64,000 nucleotides of DNA, taken from the NCBI GenBank assembly GCA_017654735.1, contig JADPYG010000088.1:4588001-4652000 (forward strand), read 5' to 3'. Below, one piece after another: positions 22,232-36,273 of this stretch. Numbering within the stretch: the first letter of the stretch is position 1; each line of letters opens with the position of its first letter. Source of the DNA: Vishniacozyma victoriae (Eukaryota; Basidiomycota; Tremellomycetes; Tremellales; Bulleribasidiaceae). Position numbers and translations under genes: made by a program. The notes below the pieces were generated by a model. That model worked only from the letters and a program-made list of their open reading frames with translations, ran no database searches and had not been told where the DNA came from.

Positions 22232-22683
22232 CGGTGGACCATTGTTTATATGTTGGTATTAGTCTTCTTGGGTCTCTGCGTTCTCATATACTTGTACTTA
22301 GCATCTGTCATATAGCCATACTTGCCATCTTATGCAAATGCCATATCATCTGCCGAATCTGTGGACCCTTACTTGCACATGGACAGCTGACACGACAGCT
22401 GCAGCACAGATCAACGCGATACATGCGGATCTATATGACAATATAAAGGAGGATTAGGAACGCAGCACACCGTCTCTAACGAGACATCGGAATACAATTC
22501 CGGGTGAGGCGATAATAGGAAAGGGAGGGTAAGGGGAAAGAAACCAAAACGAGGAAACAAAAGGGGAAAGAAATCTAGAAAAAGGAATGTATGGTAGTTT
22601 TCGTCTCGGTTCGTTTATATTCGGTCGTCTTGGCTTCGGAACAGAGAGTGGCGAGTGTGGGGGTCGCCGGAGTGAAGAAGCGT
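22232..22683. other. convergent intergenic region
   Basis: About 450 bases lie between two stop codons and should hold both 3' UTRs. The last 200 bases on the beta-tubulin side are purine-rich on the plus strand (AGGAAA/GGGGAAAG runs). No coding exon seen. Confidence 0.4.
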
Positions 22684-24961
<2,278 letters not shown>

Positions 24962-27900
24962 ATGGACGATCCGAAAGTCCTCGCTGACGTCTTACAGACG
25001 GTCAAGATGCACGCCACATCTCTGAGGCGTCATCTCGACCAAGATCAAATCATGGAATCACTCAAGGCGGCTTCGTCAATGCTCGCTGAGCTCAGGACTT
25101 CAAGTCTGGGACCTAAGCAATATTACGAGCTTTACATGGCTGTCTTTGATAGCTTGAGGCATCTGAGTGGGTATTTGGCGGAAGCGCATGCAGAGGGAAA
25201 GCATCACTTGGCGGATCTGTACGAGCTAGTTCAGTGAGTCTGCCTTCTCTCGTGTCTGGCTTCAATCATTTGATATGATGAGGTAGCTGATATGTAGGTA
25301 TGCCGGCAACATCGTTCCACGTCTATACCTTATGATCACTGTCGGATCAGTCTACATGGCCGTGCCCGACGCGCCAGTCAAGGAGATCATGAAGGATATG
25401 CTAGAGATGTCTCGAGGTGTTCAACACCCCACCCGAGGTCTGTTCCTACGACATTACCTCAGTGGACAAACCCGCGACTGTCTACCTATGGGAATGAGTG
25501 ATGGGTAAGCTTTCTTGTCCTGATGAGCGAGATAAGCTGATAGTCAGACCCGGCGGTAACCTACAAGACTCGATCGGATTCGTTCTCACCAACTTTATCG
25601 AAATGAACAAGCTCTGGGTCCGACTTCAACATCAAGGTCACTCTCGAGAAAGGGAGAAGCGTGAATTCGAACGTCGAGATCTCCGAATTCTAGTGGGTAC
25701 AAATCTCGTCCGATTATCTCAAATGGAAGGAGTCGATCTGGAAATGTACCGCCGCACCATCCTCCCCTCAGTCTTGGAGCAAGTGGTGAACTGCAAAGAT
25801 GTCATCGCTCAAGATTACCTCATGGAAGTGGTTATTCAAGTCTTTACCGATGATTTCCATCTACATACCCTCGGACAATTCTTAGGGGCATGCGCAAATC
25901 TACACCCAAGGGTTAACATCAAGAATATCGTCATCGCCCTCATTGACCGACTTGCATCTTTCGCAGCTCGAGAAGCAGAGAATGAAGATCCAGAGGAGAA
26001 GAGAAAAGGCGAGGAAGAAGCTGCAAAGAGACTAGCAGAAAAGGTTAAAGGCGCAAGAGGAAAAGGCAAGGGAGTTAGCGATGGGGAGAAATCACCTCCT
26101 CCTCCCGCTGTCGAACGGCCTGCCGAAGCTGCCGCCTGGGGTGGTGGGGCAGAAGCTGAAGCGAAAGAGGAAGAAGCGGGTAGCTCCTCGAGTCCGGTCA
26201 AGGAGGAGCAGAATGGTGCTGCTAAAGAAGCCAATGGCGTCGATGAGGTTACAAAGGAATTGGAGAAGAAGCTAGAGATTAAAGAGGGATCCAAGAAGTT
26301 TAGAGGTATTCCAGAAGACGTCAAGTTGTTTGAGGTGTTCTGGGAGCAGGTGGTACAGCTCATCAAGGTGAGTCAGCTCTCCGAGTCCGTACCGGCCAAG
26401 CTGATGGATCAGGCTCGACCGGATCTCACGATACAAGATGTCACTGCCCTCTGTGTCTCCCTGATCAACCTCTCGCTATCATGTTACCCAGATAGGCTAG
26501 AATACGTGGACCAAATCCTCTCTTTTGCCCAGAGCAAGGTCCTAGACTCGGCACAAAAGTGAGCTGGCTTTCCCTCCCTGTAGAAACCAGAGCTCACGCA
26601 TAGCCCCGATCTACACACTCCGCAAACAACGGCAAACCTCCTCGCCCTCCTAGTCGCGCCAATCACATCCTACCTCTCTGTCCTCACCCTCCTCGCGATC
26701 CCATCTTATACCCCCTTACTTTCCTCCCAGCCGTACTCGACAAGAATGGCAATTGGTCAAGCAGTAGTATCTTCGGTGTTGAAGAATAATACCCTCATCG
26801 AGACTTCTGAAGATGTCTCTGGCGTCCTCGGTCTCTGCGCAGTGCTGGTTAGAGACCAGAAGGATTCGACCTCTGCAAGTGGGCCTAGGGGTAGGCAGGC
26901 GATTGATTATCGGGAGATGGCGGAGGAGCAGGGATGGGTCGCTCGGATGGTTCATCTGTTCAAATCCGATGATCTTGCTGTGCAATTTGAGGTAGGTTGG
27001 CTGTCCTAGTCAGGATACGAGCTGATGCTTAGCTACTTCAAACCGCTAGAAGACATTTCGCGGAAGGGGGCGAGAGGATACGATATACTTTCCCACCACT
27101 TATCGCTTCTGGTATCCAGCTTGCCAGGCGGTTCAAGCAGCGTGAACATGTTGTGAGTCCTCCACTTTGCTTGATATTCTTGCTGACGTATCAGGAGGAC
27201 GACTGGGAGGCCCGAACGTCGCAATTGTGCAAATTCATTCATCAACTCATTACGATCCTATATCACAAAGTCGAAGCTCCCGACTTATGTCTTCGCCTCT
27301 TCATACTAGCTGCTCAAGTAGCCGACGACTGCCGCCTCGAAGAATTATCATACGAATTCTTTGTCCAGACTTTTGTCGTCTACGAAGAATCAATCTCCGA
27401 ATCTCGATCTCAATTACAGGCTATTACCGGGATTATATCTGCTCTGCAAAGTAGCCGAGTGTTTGGCACGGATAATTACGATACTCTCGTCACCAAGGCT
27501 GCGCTTCACGGAAGCAAGCTATTGAAAAAGAGTCATCAGGCTACAGCGGTCTTGTATGCTAGTCATATGTGGTGGCAGACGGATGTCCCTGGTAGGGAGA
27601 AGGAAGAGACTGTGAGTTGCTGAAATCTCAAGTTGGATAAGGCTGATGATAGACCCCATTCCGAGATGGAAAACGAGTGCTAGAATGCCTTCAGAAAGCA
27701 CTCCGTATAGCCTCATCTTGCATCGACGAACTCACCTCTGTCCAACTTTACGTCGATACCCTCGACCGATATATCCACTACTTTGAGCAAGGCGTCGAAG
27801 CTGTTACACCAAAATATGTCAACAGTCTCGTCGAACTTGTCACTAGTAATATCGATTCGATCTACGGTACCGAATCTCTAAATCTAGGAAGTCGGGGTGG

Positions 27901-28146
27901 TGGTGGGAATGCACCTGGTCTCGTGGATGGTGTAAATTCTCCAGAGATGATTGTTAAGGTAAGCCCCCTACTCTACGATACGGAAGTATAAGGGCTGATG
28001 GGTAGCATTTCAAAAACACTCTGATCTACATCTTGACGAGACAGAGACAAGCTGCTGAAAAGGCTGATGGGGAAGACAAGAAGAGGGCAGATTGGGAAGA
28101 TGTGGATGTTATTGGAGGTTGTTTGAAGATGGGTATCCCTACTTGA
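24962..28146 (+). CDS. VPS35: retromer core subunit Vps35
   Basis: Nine exons sum to 2817 bases and give 938 aa. It follows the family closely: [55 protein letters not shown] (the Vps26-binding PRLYL motif is in the first), [33 protein letters not shown], and a C-terminal alpha-solenoid ending [17 protein letters not shown]. Vps35 is the scaffold that recognises cargo for endosome-to-Golgi recycling. A charged, Ala/Glu-rich insert of about 100 residues after [10 protein letters not shown] is absent from human VPS35. The 26368-26412 intron is 45 nt, in frame and stop-free; comparison with the family shows it should be removed. The start at 24962 has A at -3 and G at +4. An upstream in-frame ATG at 24908 would add 18 residues. 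The other introns begin at 25234, 25505, 26559, 26992, 27153, 27612 and 27959. Confidence 0.95.
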
Positions 28147-28399
28147 GTGTAGTCTTTCCGTCGTTTCTGCATGAAACCTTAGATTATGTGATTATGTTGA
28201 ACGCTTTCGAGTACTATGAATTGTATATGAATCGTTATATCATGAATAGCCACGGTTTATGATATCAACCCATATCCCACATGGCCCGCGACGGCCCGTT
28301 CCTGATACATGACGAGAGATTCTAATTCTTTGATTCCCGTCATCTCATCTCTTCTCGGTTACTTTCATTTACTCATCACTCTTGCTATACACGCTCAAG

Positions 28400-29470
28400 A
28401 TGAGGTCCACTTCCGTCTTGTCTCTATTCGGCTCAACGCCATGCTCTCGCTATACCACCCTGCGTTCACTGTCCACATCAGCCCGCCTATCTCAGACCGC
28501 ACCGGCCGAACCAAAAGTCCCCATCGCCCTCGTTGCTCAACTCCGTAAAACCCGTCCGGTACCTATGAACCTAGCCCGTACCGCTCTTTCACAAAACAAC
28601 AACGATATTCAAAAAGCCCTCCAATGGCTCGAATCCCATTCCCCTTCCGCCAAAGCTGAAAAATTGTCTTCGAGAACAACTTCCGAGGGGACTATTGCAG
28701 TTTCCAATTTGGGAGGGAAAAGGGTATCAATGATTCACTTGGCTTGTGAAACTGATTTCGTCGCTAGGAATGAAGTATTTGTGAATACTGCGAAAGGAGT
28801 TGCTGGAACAGCTGCTTTCCTTGATGTACCTGGATTAACGGAGGAGGATCGGGAGAAAGCAAAAGTTGTTGGTACACCCAGGGATTTCCCTGTGGATGCT
28901 TTACTCAGTGCTCCATTGATTGGAGTTTCGGCTGAAGGGTCACCTACACCGAATGCTGAGGGTACGACCATTCAACAAACTCTATTATCATCATTATCAT
29001 CTACTGGCGAGAATTTGAAATTATTACGAGCTATCTCATACGCTTGCCCATTCCCTTCGAACCCTACTACTCGATTCGTACCGGGTACCTACGCACATGG
29101 AGGAACAGGAACAGAGGGAAGAGTTGGAGGGTTGGTGGTACTATCAGTAAAATCTCGAGACGAATCGAAACCAATGGCAAGCCTAATACATGGTCCAGGG
29201 GGAGATAAATTAGATGAAGGATTAAATAAATTAGCAAGAGATATCGCAAGGCAGGTCGTTGGATTCCCAACCAAATCAATCGACAAGGAGGCAGGTGTGG
29301 AGGAGGAAGAAACATTATTGGAGCAGAGCTTCATGATGGTTGGAGAGAGTGATAAAGTTAGAGATGTACTTGAGAAGTGGGGTTCAGAGAGGGGAGTCAA
29401 GGTTACGATTGTAGGTATGAAGAGGTGGAGTGTGGGCGACGATCTCACCGGGGGAGAGGCGGCGGCTTAG
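28400..29470 (+). CDS. TSF1: mitochondrial elongation factor Ts
   Basis: An intronless frame of 357 codons. The first 35 residues are rich in Arg/Ser/Thr without acidic residues (SRYTTLRSLSTSARLS), a mitochondrial targeting presequence. Then comes a UBA-like N-terminal helix pair (VAQLRKTRPVPMNLARTALS, NNNDIQKALQWLES), followed by the EF-Ts core with CETDFVARNEVFV, which contacts EF-Tu. Two dimerisation sub-domains follow, the second with DIARQVVGFPTKSI and EQSFMMVGE. EF-Ts recycles EF-Tu-GDP in mitochondrial translation. The ATG at 28400 is preferred over the upstream in-frame one at 28382 because the targeting sequence begins there. The lack of introns is unusual beside its intron-rich neighbours. 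Confidence 0.92.
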   Translation: MRSTSVLSLFGSTPCSRYTTLRSLSTSARLSQTAPAEPKVPIALVAQLRKTRPVPMNLARTALSQNNNDIQKALQWLESHSPSAKAEKLSSRTTSEGTIAVSNLGGKRVSMIHLACETDFVARNEVFVNTAKGVAGTAAFLDVPGLTEEDREKAKVVGTPRDFPVDALLSAPLIGVSAEGSPTPNAEGTTIQQTLLSSLSSTGENLKLLRAISYACPFPSNPTTRFVPGTYAHGGTGTEGRVGGLVVLSVKSRDESKPMASLIHGPGGDKLDEGLNKLARDIARQVVGFPTKSIDKEAGVEEEETLLEQSFMMVGESDKVRDVLEKWGSERGVKVTIVGMKRWSVGDDLTGGEAAA

Positions 29471-29613
29471 ATTTTTGGATGAAAGAAACTGGGATGCAGA
29501 GAGCAACTGCATGGTATGATAGGAATACATAGTATAATGACTGAATGATATGCTTTCACCCTTCTCGTTACTGTTCGTTTAATACAACGCTAGTCCTCCT
29601 AACAGACATAAGG

Positions 29614-30873
29614 CTACACCTCCCAGCTCCTTCCACCCCTGTCACCCCTGACTCCCCTTTCCCAGCCCCTCACTCGATCTCTCTCCCTCTCCTCGTCCCA
29701 GAATCGATTACTAGCTCTATCCTTCCTCCTCTCCAAATCCTCCGCAAAAGAACCCCAGGGATGAGCGACAGTACTTGGTGTATCCTCCCAAAACCCGTTG
29801 TTCTTGGGTACAGCTCTACTCTTGGCGATCAACGCCATCGCCCTCTGCCTTTCACTTTGTTCCCTTTGTATCCTAGCTGCTTGAGGATCTGAAGGTGTCG
29901 CTGGACCATGCCTCTTTATAGCAGGGGTGGGTTTGAGTAATGCATTGACTTGAGTCATGGGATCGTTCCGTTCTTTTGATCTTATATCCCCACGTCTATC
30001 TCTTGCTCGACGACGTTCGGTTTCTTCATCCGTTGCTTTTTCTTCGACTCGCCGTAGGTCTGGATCGGTGTACCATGGTTTCGTCTCTCGTTCGGGTCTA
30101 TTCAAGTACATTGTGAATTTATCCATTTCCTGGGCAGCCTTCTTTTTAGATATTTCCGCCAAGGTTGGTGCTCTTGGTTTCTCCTATTTCATCAGTCTCT
30201 TGTCGCATCTAGATATCGTGACAAGGGAGAAAGACGCACATCCCGCTCGATATCCCTAAAGAAGTTGACATGCCCATGATCATCCCAACTTTTATCATGA
30301 TATTTCTCACCCGCATCTCCATCTTCAGGCCGATTTATACGAAACCTCTCATCCCCATCATCTTCTGCTACCACATCTTTACCCTTACCCTTCTCCCGTT
30401 TAGCAGTTTCAGAAGGGAAATCAAAATCAAGTCGTTCACGCTGTTTACGTTCTTTCTTTTCTTCCCTCAATTTCTTCTTTCGATGCTTCTCGAGGAGATT
30501 CTGGCCTATCGTATCGGGATCGCGGGAAGTTGAGGTTGAAGGGAGATTATCGTCCTCTTCCTCTTCCTCTTTAGGTTGTAAAGATGGAGAACCAGCTCGA
30601 CGGCGTAGTTGTATCAGTCTCGCTTCAGAGTCCTGTCGTTAGTCACTTCTACTTCGATTATACCTAAAGCTAATAGAAGGAAGAGATGGGACATACCTTC
30701 TCAACCCTCTTCTGCTCCTTCGCTAGCTCAGCCTCGGCAGCTCTAGCTTCATCCTCCCTAACTCGAGCTTTATTCTTCTCATTATACGGATGATAGGATT
30801 TATGGCTGTTTATCAGCTCACGGTACAATTAAGTGGCCGGATAAGCTCACTGTAGGATCTGTAGTCGGGGCAT
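29614..30873 (-). CDS. LENG1-like protein with Cir_N domain
   Basis: Four exons on the minus strand; start ATG 30873-30871, stop 29614-29616. The first exon is short (MPRLQIL plus two bases) and the 45-nt intron 30850-30806 joins it to HKSYHPYNEKNKARVREDEARAA. That is the N-terminal Cir_N-type motif (Lys-Ser-aromatic-His, ARVRxDE) shared by LENG1, CWC25 and CIR. A long charged coiled region follows (RLIQLRRRAG, KHRKKKLREEKKERKQRERLD), then DDHGHVNFFRDIE, typical of LENG1, then AQEMDKFTMYLNRPERETKPWY and an Arg/Asp/Glu-rich tail ending GGRSWEV. Family members associate with splicing or transcription complexes; the exact role here is not shown. The NFFRD motif favours LENG1 over CWC25. Confidence 0.8.
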
Positions 30874-31168
30874 ATTGCCACTTACTTGAATAAAGTAGAC
30901 AGAGGATATGCTCAATCCTGAATACACTCAGACAGACGGCACTCTTGGGTGGACAAGTAAATCTTACGTAATGCGGGGTCCTCATTCCACTGATACTCGC
31001 TGACGTCTGTGTAGAAGGTATCTTGAACTTGCCTCACTCTTTCTCTCTTCATACACCGACTCTCAGCAACAATCCTCCGAGCATCACTAGGAGATCAGTC
31101 AGAATTAAATTCACTCTAGCCAAAAACTTTGAGAGATTCTGCCGCCGAAACAGGTTAATCGAATTGAT
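30874..31168. promoter_or_regulatory. divergent promoter of the LENG1-like gene and NPL4
   Basis: A 295-bp head-to-head spacer. A minus-strand frame here (about 30900-31090) looks peptide-like but cannot be spliced in frame to the LENG1-like start; see rejected items. Confidence 0.45.
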
Positions 31169-33592
31169 ATGGTAAGCCCTCAGTCGATGTCCTCCACTCA
31201 CAACTAGCTACTCCGTATACGTTCCCCAGCGGGTACTTCCCGAATCACAGTGGAACCCACCACTTCAGGCGAAGAATTTATCGCAAAGATCTTGGCTGGG
31301 ATACCTCCCTCGGACCCTCAACCCGATTTAGCAACTGTTAGATTGAGTAATCAACCTAGTAGTACGGCTGAGAGCGTTTCATTTGATGCTCTCAAGGGTA
31401 GGACTGTTGGGGATATGGGTTTCGGGTGAGTCCATCCTTTTAAACAAAATAGGCACTAGGGCTGATGGTAGACATGGAATGTTATTGTTCTTATCCTATA
31501 AACCTATTTCTGCCGATCCGAACTCTCACCCTTCGACCGAAGCTTCCACATCAACTGCCCATCCTAAACAACCCGATCCCGCCCATCCACATACTCATAC
31601 GGAGAGGCCTTTACCCAATACTATCCCCTTGGTGGATTTGGACAAGGTGGTCGAGTCTGAAGTGGATAAGTATTGGTCGAGCCAAAATGGAAAGATCGTC
31701 CGTAAACGTGATCCCATCCTGTGTCGTCATGGCGAAAAGGCAATGTGTGATCGTTGTATGCCTCTAGAGGTGAGTCGATGTGTAGAGATAAAGCTGACGA
31801 TAGCCATATGATACAAAGTTCCAAGCAGAGAATCAAATTAAACATCTCTCTTTCCATGCCCACCTCCGAAAATTACTATCATCACGACCACCTTCCGCCC
31901 AATCATCATCTGAAATCCCACCCCTCTCTCCACTCAACTTAAGCGTTCAAACACCCTGTCCTACCGGCTCGCACGCTCCATTCCCAAAAGGAATCTGTTC
32001 AACATGTCAGCCATCTGCCTTAACGTTAACATCCCAACAGTACCGAATGGTCGACCACGTCGAATTCTCCTCACCAGCTCTGATCGACGGTATCCTAGGT
32101 GCATGGAGACGTACGGGGACTCAACGACTTGGATTCATGATTGGTCGTTATGATCGATATGAAAAGGTTCCGATGGGTGTTAAAGCTGTTGTGGAAGCTA
32201 TTTGGGAGCCAAAGCAGGAAGGTGAACTTGATGGATTGACGGTAGAGACGCCATGGGATGATGAGGCCAGGGTAGCAGAGATTGCAGGATGGTGTGATGA
32301 TGGTCTTGGAGTAGTGGGCATGATCTACACTGATCTTACCCCGTAAGTTAAAAACATCTTGCTTTCGGATGACAGCTAATAAATAGATCACAAGAAGATA
32401 TAACCAAACTCTTATACAAACGCCACGCCCAATCGTTCACTGCTTCATCTCTCGAAATGCTCCTTTCAGCAGCCTACCAAATCTCCCATCCTCTCTCTAC
32501 AAAGTTCTCGCCCACCGGAACATTCTCATCCCGATTCGTAACCTGCTGCCTTACGGGTACGCAGGAAGGAGGGATCGACGTCCTAGCGTGGCAAGCTGCT
32601 GAACAGGGTGAAGCACTTGTCAAAGCAGGTATGGTTGAGGCTACTGTTGATCCGGGGATGGTTAGGGTTAGGAAACCTGACGAGGGAGAGTTTATTCCAG
32701 AGGTCTTTTACAGGTAAGCTATGTATAGTGCGGTCACTGCATAAGCTGACTATCAGTTTCAAGAATGAATACGGACTTCAAGTCAAGATGCCTGCTAAAC
32801 CCACATTCCCAGTTGAATACCTCTTTGTCAATGTACGTTCCTCCCTCCACTTGTACGAAGTAGGCTGACAAGTAGATCACGCACGGTTTCCCATTAGACC
32901 CAGACCCACTATTCAAATCAAATGCCTTCCCAATCGAAAACAGACCAGGTCTACATGATCAATCCCTCGAATCGGTCATTTCGCAAATCTCAAATATCGT
33001 CAATTCATCAGATGCTACTGTTGGTGATGTCACGTCCTGGCCACCTAGGATCAAGGAAGAAGTAGGCAAGTGGCTGAGTGATTGGCACCTTGTTTCTTTC
33101 CTCTGTTATCAGGGATTATTTACTCTTGTACGTCTTTCCTTCTTCATGCTCTCATACTTTGCCTCACTTCTCGAAATTTCACATTGCTTTGATATCGATG
33201 AATTTGGAGCTGATGTGTAGGCGGAACAGAAGATCTTATGTCGAGCTGCCACAGCCCACGCTCGCGCCAAAGACCGTTCAGTCTTGGAAGAGCTATTCAA
33301 CAGTAACGGCTGGAAAACTCTTCTCACTATCGCCGAATCCTCTGGTACGGCCTCTTTCTCTGACGTTCCCACTGTGTATACTGATGGTACAGGAAGTCGA
33401 CATAATGGGAATGGTCAAGGTAATAATCCTCCGTCTCAAGCATTCGATGATCTCGGGATTAATTCACCTGCTGGTGGTTCCACCGGTGGTGGTGGGGGCG
33501 ATGGTGGCCCAAGGGTCTGTCCTCATTGTACTTTTGTCAATGAGGGTACTGGGTCGGATTGTGATATCTGTGGACTACCACTTAGTGGATAG
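31169..33592 (+). CDS. NPL4: Npl4, Cdc48/p97 ubiquitin adaptor, with C-terminal NZF finger
   Basis: Eight exons sum to 2085 bases and give 694 aa. Exon 1 is the ATG alone (31169-31171), then GTAAGC. A ubiquitin-like N-terminal domain starts LLRIRSPAGTSRITVEP. The zinc-binding segment contains CRHGEKAMCDRCMPLEPYD and GICSTCQPSALTL. The MPN-like core shows YRMVDHVEFSSPALIDGILGAW, RLGFMIGRYDRYEKVPMGVKAVVEAIWEP and GMIYTDLTP, and then a C-terminal domain. The last 25 residues form an NZF finger (CPHCTFVN...CDIC) that keeps the Thr-Phe pair used by metazoan Npl4 to bind ubiquitin; budding-yeast Npl4 lacks this finger. With Ufd1 it delivers ubiquitinated clients to Cdc48 in ERAD and chromatin extraction. 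The Wss1 and RPN10 genes in the window act in the same network. Confidence 0.95.
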
Positions 33593-33709
33593 GCAAGAGC
33601 AGATACACGAGGCAGAAGCGAGTATGAAGTCAGTCACGTACGGAAAGACTTATATGTACATCAACATGCATACATCATGATTCACAACATGTCCATCCCT
33701 GACATCCGG

Positions 33710-35598
33710 TCATTGGGCAACAACCCTCCCGTCTACAGCTGCAAACTGTTCATTAAACCCTCTTCCAATCAACATTCTCCTAATCTCCTGAGTTCCTGCT
33801 CCGACAGTATAAAGCCTAGAATCACGAAGTAACCTCCCAGCAGAATAATCATTGATATACCCATTCCCTCCCTTTTTCATCAGCTTTGCCCAGAATCCGT
33901 GATCGAGTAAGCTTACAAGACATTGTTGAGCTTCCATAGCTACCTCCACGGCCCTGTCTGAGGAATATAAGATTGCTCCTGCGCAGTCCTGGTATCAGCT
34001 GAGACTATGTGGAGGCGGGGGAACGTACTTGACGGGAGACGTTTCCTGCATCACAAGCTCTTGCTACTGCGTAGACGTATGCCCTCGAGGCACTGAGTTT
34101 GGTGTACATATCTACTATCAGCCCATTTCCGGATGTTTCTCGAGAGGAGGAAGTGAGAGAGCAAGGGAAAGAAAGAGGGAGGAGGACGTACCGGCCAGCT
34201 TTCCTTGCATCAACTGAAATGTCCCGATCTTCTTGTTGAATTGTTCTCTCGTGTGGGTATATTCGAGAGTAAGGTCAAGGGCTGCTTGCATGATCCTACC
34301 AGTCAGCTGCCTCATCACTGCCGATCGCAAAAGGAAGAGGTATATACCCTAATGGTCCACCGCTAAGGACTAGCCTCTCGAGGTCCAGACCCGACATCAA
34401 GACCGCTGCTCCTCCTCCGACTTTACCAAGGACGTTTTCTGATCATCAGCCCATGTCCTCCTCATTATGGAATCATCTTACCATCGGGTATCTCGACATT
34501 ATCGAAGAATAACTCTGCAGTTGGAGATCCTCGCATCTGCTATCAGTACCCTCCCATCTAGAGGGAGTACAGACTTACCCCGAATTTATCTAAATGTTCC
34601 CCCACTTCGAACCCTTTACTTGATCTCTCCACTATGAACGCCGTCAATCCCTTGGAAGCAGGGCCTTCAGTTCCAGTCTTAGCGTAAATCAAGAAAGTCG
34701 ACGATAAAGGAGCATTCGTGATCCTACCATAAGCCTCTTCCTCATCAGTAGGTGAAATACGAACCAGCACTTTGACCCATTCAGAATCCATTTATCACCT
34801 TTCTTGACCGCCTTCGTACGCATACTTACTACGTCCGAACCTGCGTTTGGCTCGGACATTGCCAATGACCCGATATGTTCTCCAGTAAGGAGTTTTCCTA
34901 GATATTTCTTCTTTTGTGCGTCATCTTCTTGTCAGCTTAGACCGCTAAGCATAGAATGAGCTTACTGCCCCATCGATTGAGCTGATTGACCATTAGATTC
35001 GAATGAGCCTGTCGATCAGCTTTGAAGTCACCGGGTAAGCTGGCTTACTCCGTAGCTAAGAGCAACTGATGCTGACGCTCTGCTCAATTCTGATCATCAG
35101 CAACTCCCCTCCCGGATTGTAAAAAGGGCTTACCCTCCATAGCGATAGTATGTTCCAAATACCCCAATCCCAGCCCACCCAGCTCCTCGGGGACAGTGAC
35201 TCCCAACAAGCCCATCTCGCCCATCTTCGGGAACACATCCTGACATCAGCCACTTTTTCTCTCTTCCTGACGCCATTCTCGTGAACGCGACTAACCTCGG
35301 GCATGTGATTCGATTTATCAATCTCAGCTGCTCTTGGTGCGATTTCTTTCTGAGCGAAACCTTCTACTACTTGACGGAACTGATATCAGCTCCTCACTTG
35401 ATTGGGTGTTTTGGAACTTACCTCCTCCTGTTCAGGTGTAAGACCAGCTACGGCGGAATTGTAACTCGTATACGATCTCCTCAGTGTTCTGGTGGCCGTA
35501 GGGGACTGTCAATGTCAGCTTCCTAATTCTTGGAGGTTCATGAAGCTTACCACTCTGATGGTACTGAAGCATGGTCGAGCCAAAGATAAGACGCGCAT
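33710..35598 (-). CDS. isovaleryl-CoA dehydrogenase (acyl-CoA dehydrogenase family), mitochondrial
   Basis: A multi-exon minus-strand gene from the ATG at 35598 to a TGA at 33710-33712, about 420 aa. The N-terminus [16 protein letters not shown] is a presequence. Then come [53 protein letters not shown] (FAD/acyl site), [35 protein letters not shown] and [20 protein letters not shown]...[16 protein letters not shown]. The Glu in [13 protein letters not shown] matches the catalytic Glu of isovaleryl-CoA dehydrogenase, which is on a different helix in most other acyl-CoA dehydrogenases. The enzyme acts in leucine breakdown and passes electrons to ETF. The intron inside QCL/GGNGY is 45 nt, in frame and stop-free, so unspliced message would insert 15 residues next to the active-site region. 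It is divergent from the Myb-like gene. Confidence 0.9.
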
Positions 35599-35889
35599 CG
35601 TGATGAAATATTGATTGATGATGAACAGAGTGGGGTGAACGAAGTGGACGATCCGGTTAGTTGATATTCCGGAACTACTCCGGCTAAAACGTTGGATCCG
35701 ACCGAGCTAAGTGCGTCCATAGTGTATGTATGTCCTTCTTGACGACCAGAAGCTTTGTTGTAGCCTGACAACGCTATTGTATATGCATGTAGGTCAAAGG
35801 ACAGGAGGGGGTGTGGATGTAATACTGACTCTCACTCATTGCCTGTCTCACATAATCATCTTACGACCCACCATCCCAAACATACTACC

Positions 35890-36273
35890 ATGACATCCAA
35901 CCCAACTATATCTAGGAAACGAACCATCAAACCCGAGCCTGACACAGGCACCTCAGATTCCGATTCCCCATCACCCGAAACCCCATCGAAGAAACCCAAA
36001 TCGAATCCCACTTCGAAGGCTAAGACTCCCAGATATTCCCCAACCAAAGCAGACGCTTGGACCCCCGAACTTCGATTAAAGCTCTTCGAAGCATATGAAG
36101 CTAGCTCCCAGGTCAAATGGGATGAAGTTGCCAAATTAGTATGTCCGCACCATATAGACAGGGTCATGGCTGACGAGAAGATGGGAAATGGAAAGAACGC
36201 CAAGGCATGTAGGGAACAGTGGCAGCGCGCTACTGGGAAGAAAATCAAGGCTGCTCTTGCGGAGAAGAGCTAG
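35890..36273 (+). CDS. small Myb/SANT-like DNA-binding protein
   Basis: An intronless frame of 128 codons from the ATG at 35890. The first 60 residues are disordered and Ser/Pro/Lys-rich (KKPKSNPTSKAKTPRYSP, a likely nuclear-localisation signal). A single Myb-like repeat follows: WTPELRLKLFEAYEASSQVKWDEVAKLV, then NAKACREQWQRATGKKIKAAL. Spacing of Trp and hydrophobic positions fits a divergent SANT/Myb helix-turn-helix; a third Trp is present in the recognition-helix region. Small one-repeat proteins of this kind are common in Tremellales and mostly uncharacterised. An in-frame ATG at 35839 adds 17 His/Thr-rich residues and is less likely. Targets unknown. Confidence 0.75.
   Translation: MTSNPTISRKRTIKPEPDTGTSDSDSPSPETPSKKPKSNPTSKAKTPRYSPTKADAWTPELRLKLFEAYEASSQVKWDEVAKLVCPHHIDRVMADEKMGNGKNAKACREQWQRATGKKIKAALAEKS

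Noticed and set aside
30900..31090. Minus-strand peptide-like frame (DARRIVAESRCMKRERVRQV...) upstream of the LENG1-like gene
   Set aside because: It cannot be spliced in frame to the LENG1-like N-terminus, and the alternative start MPRLQIL fits the family. It lies in the NPL4 promoter region and is probably chance.
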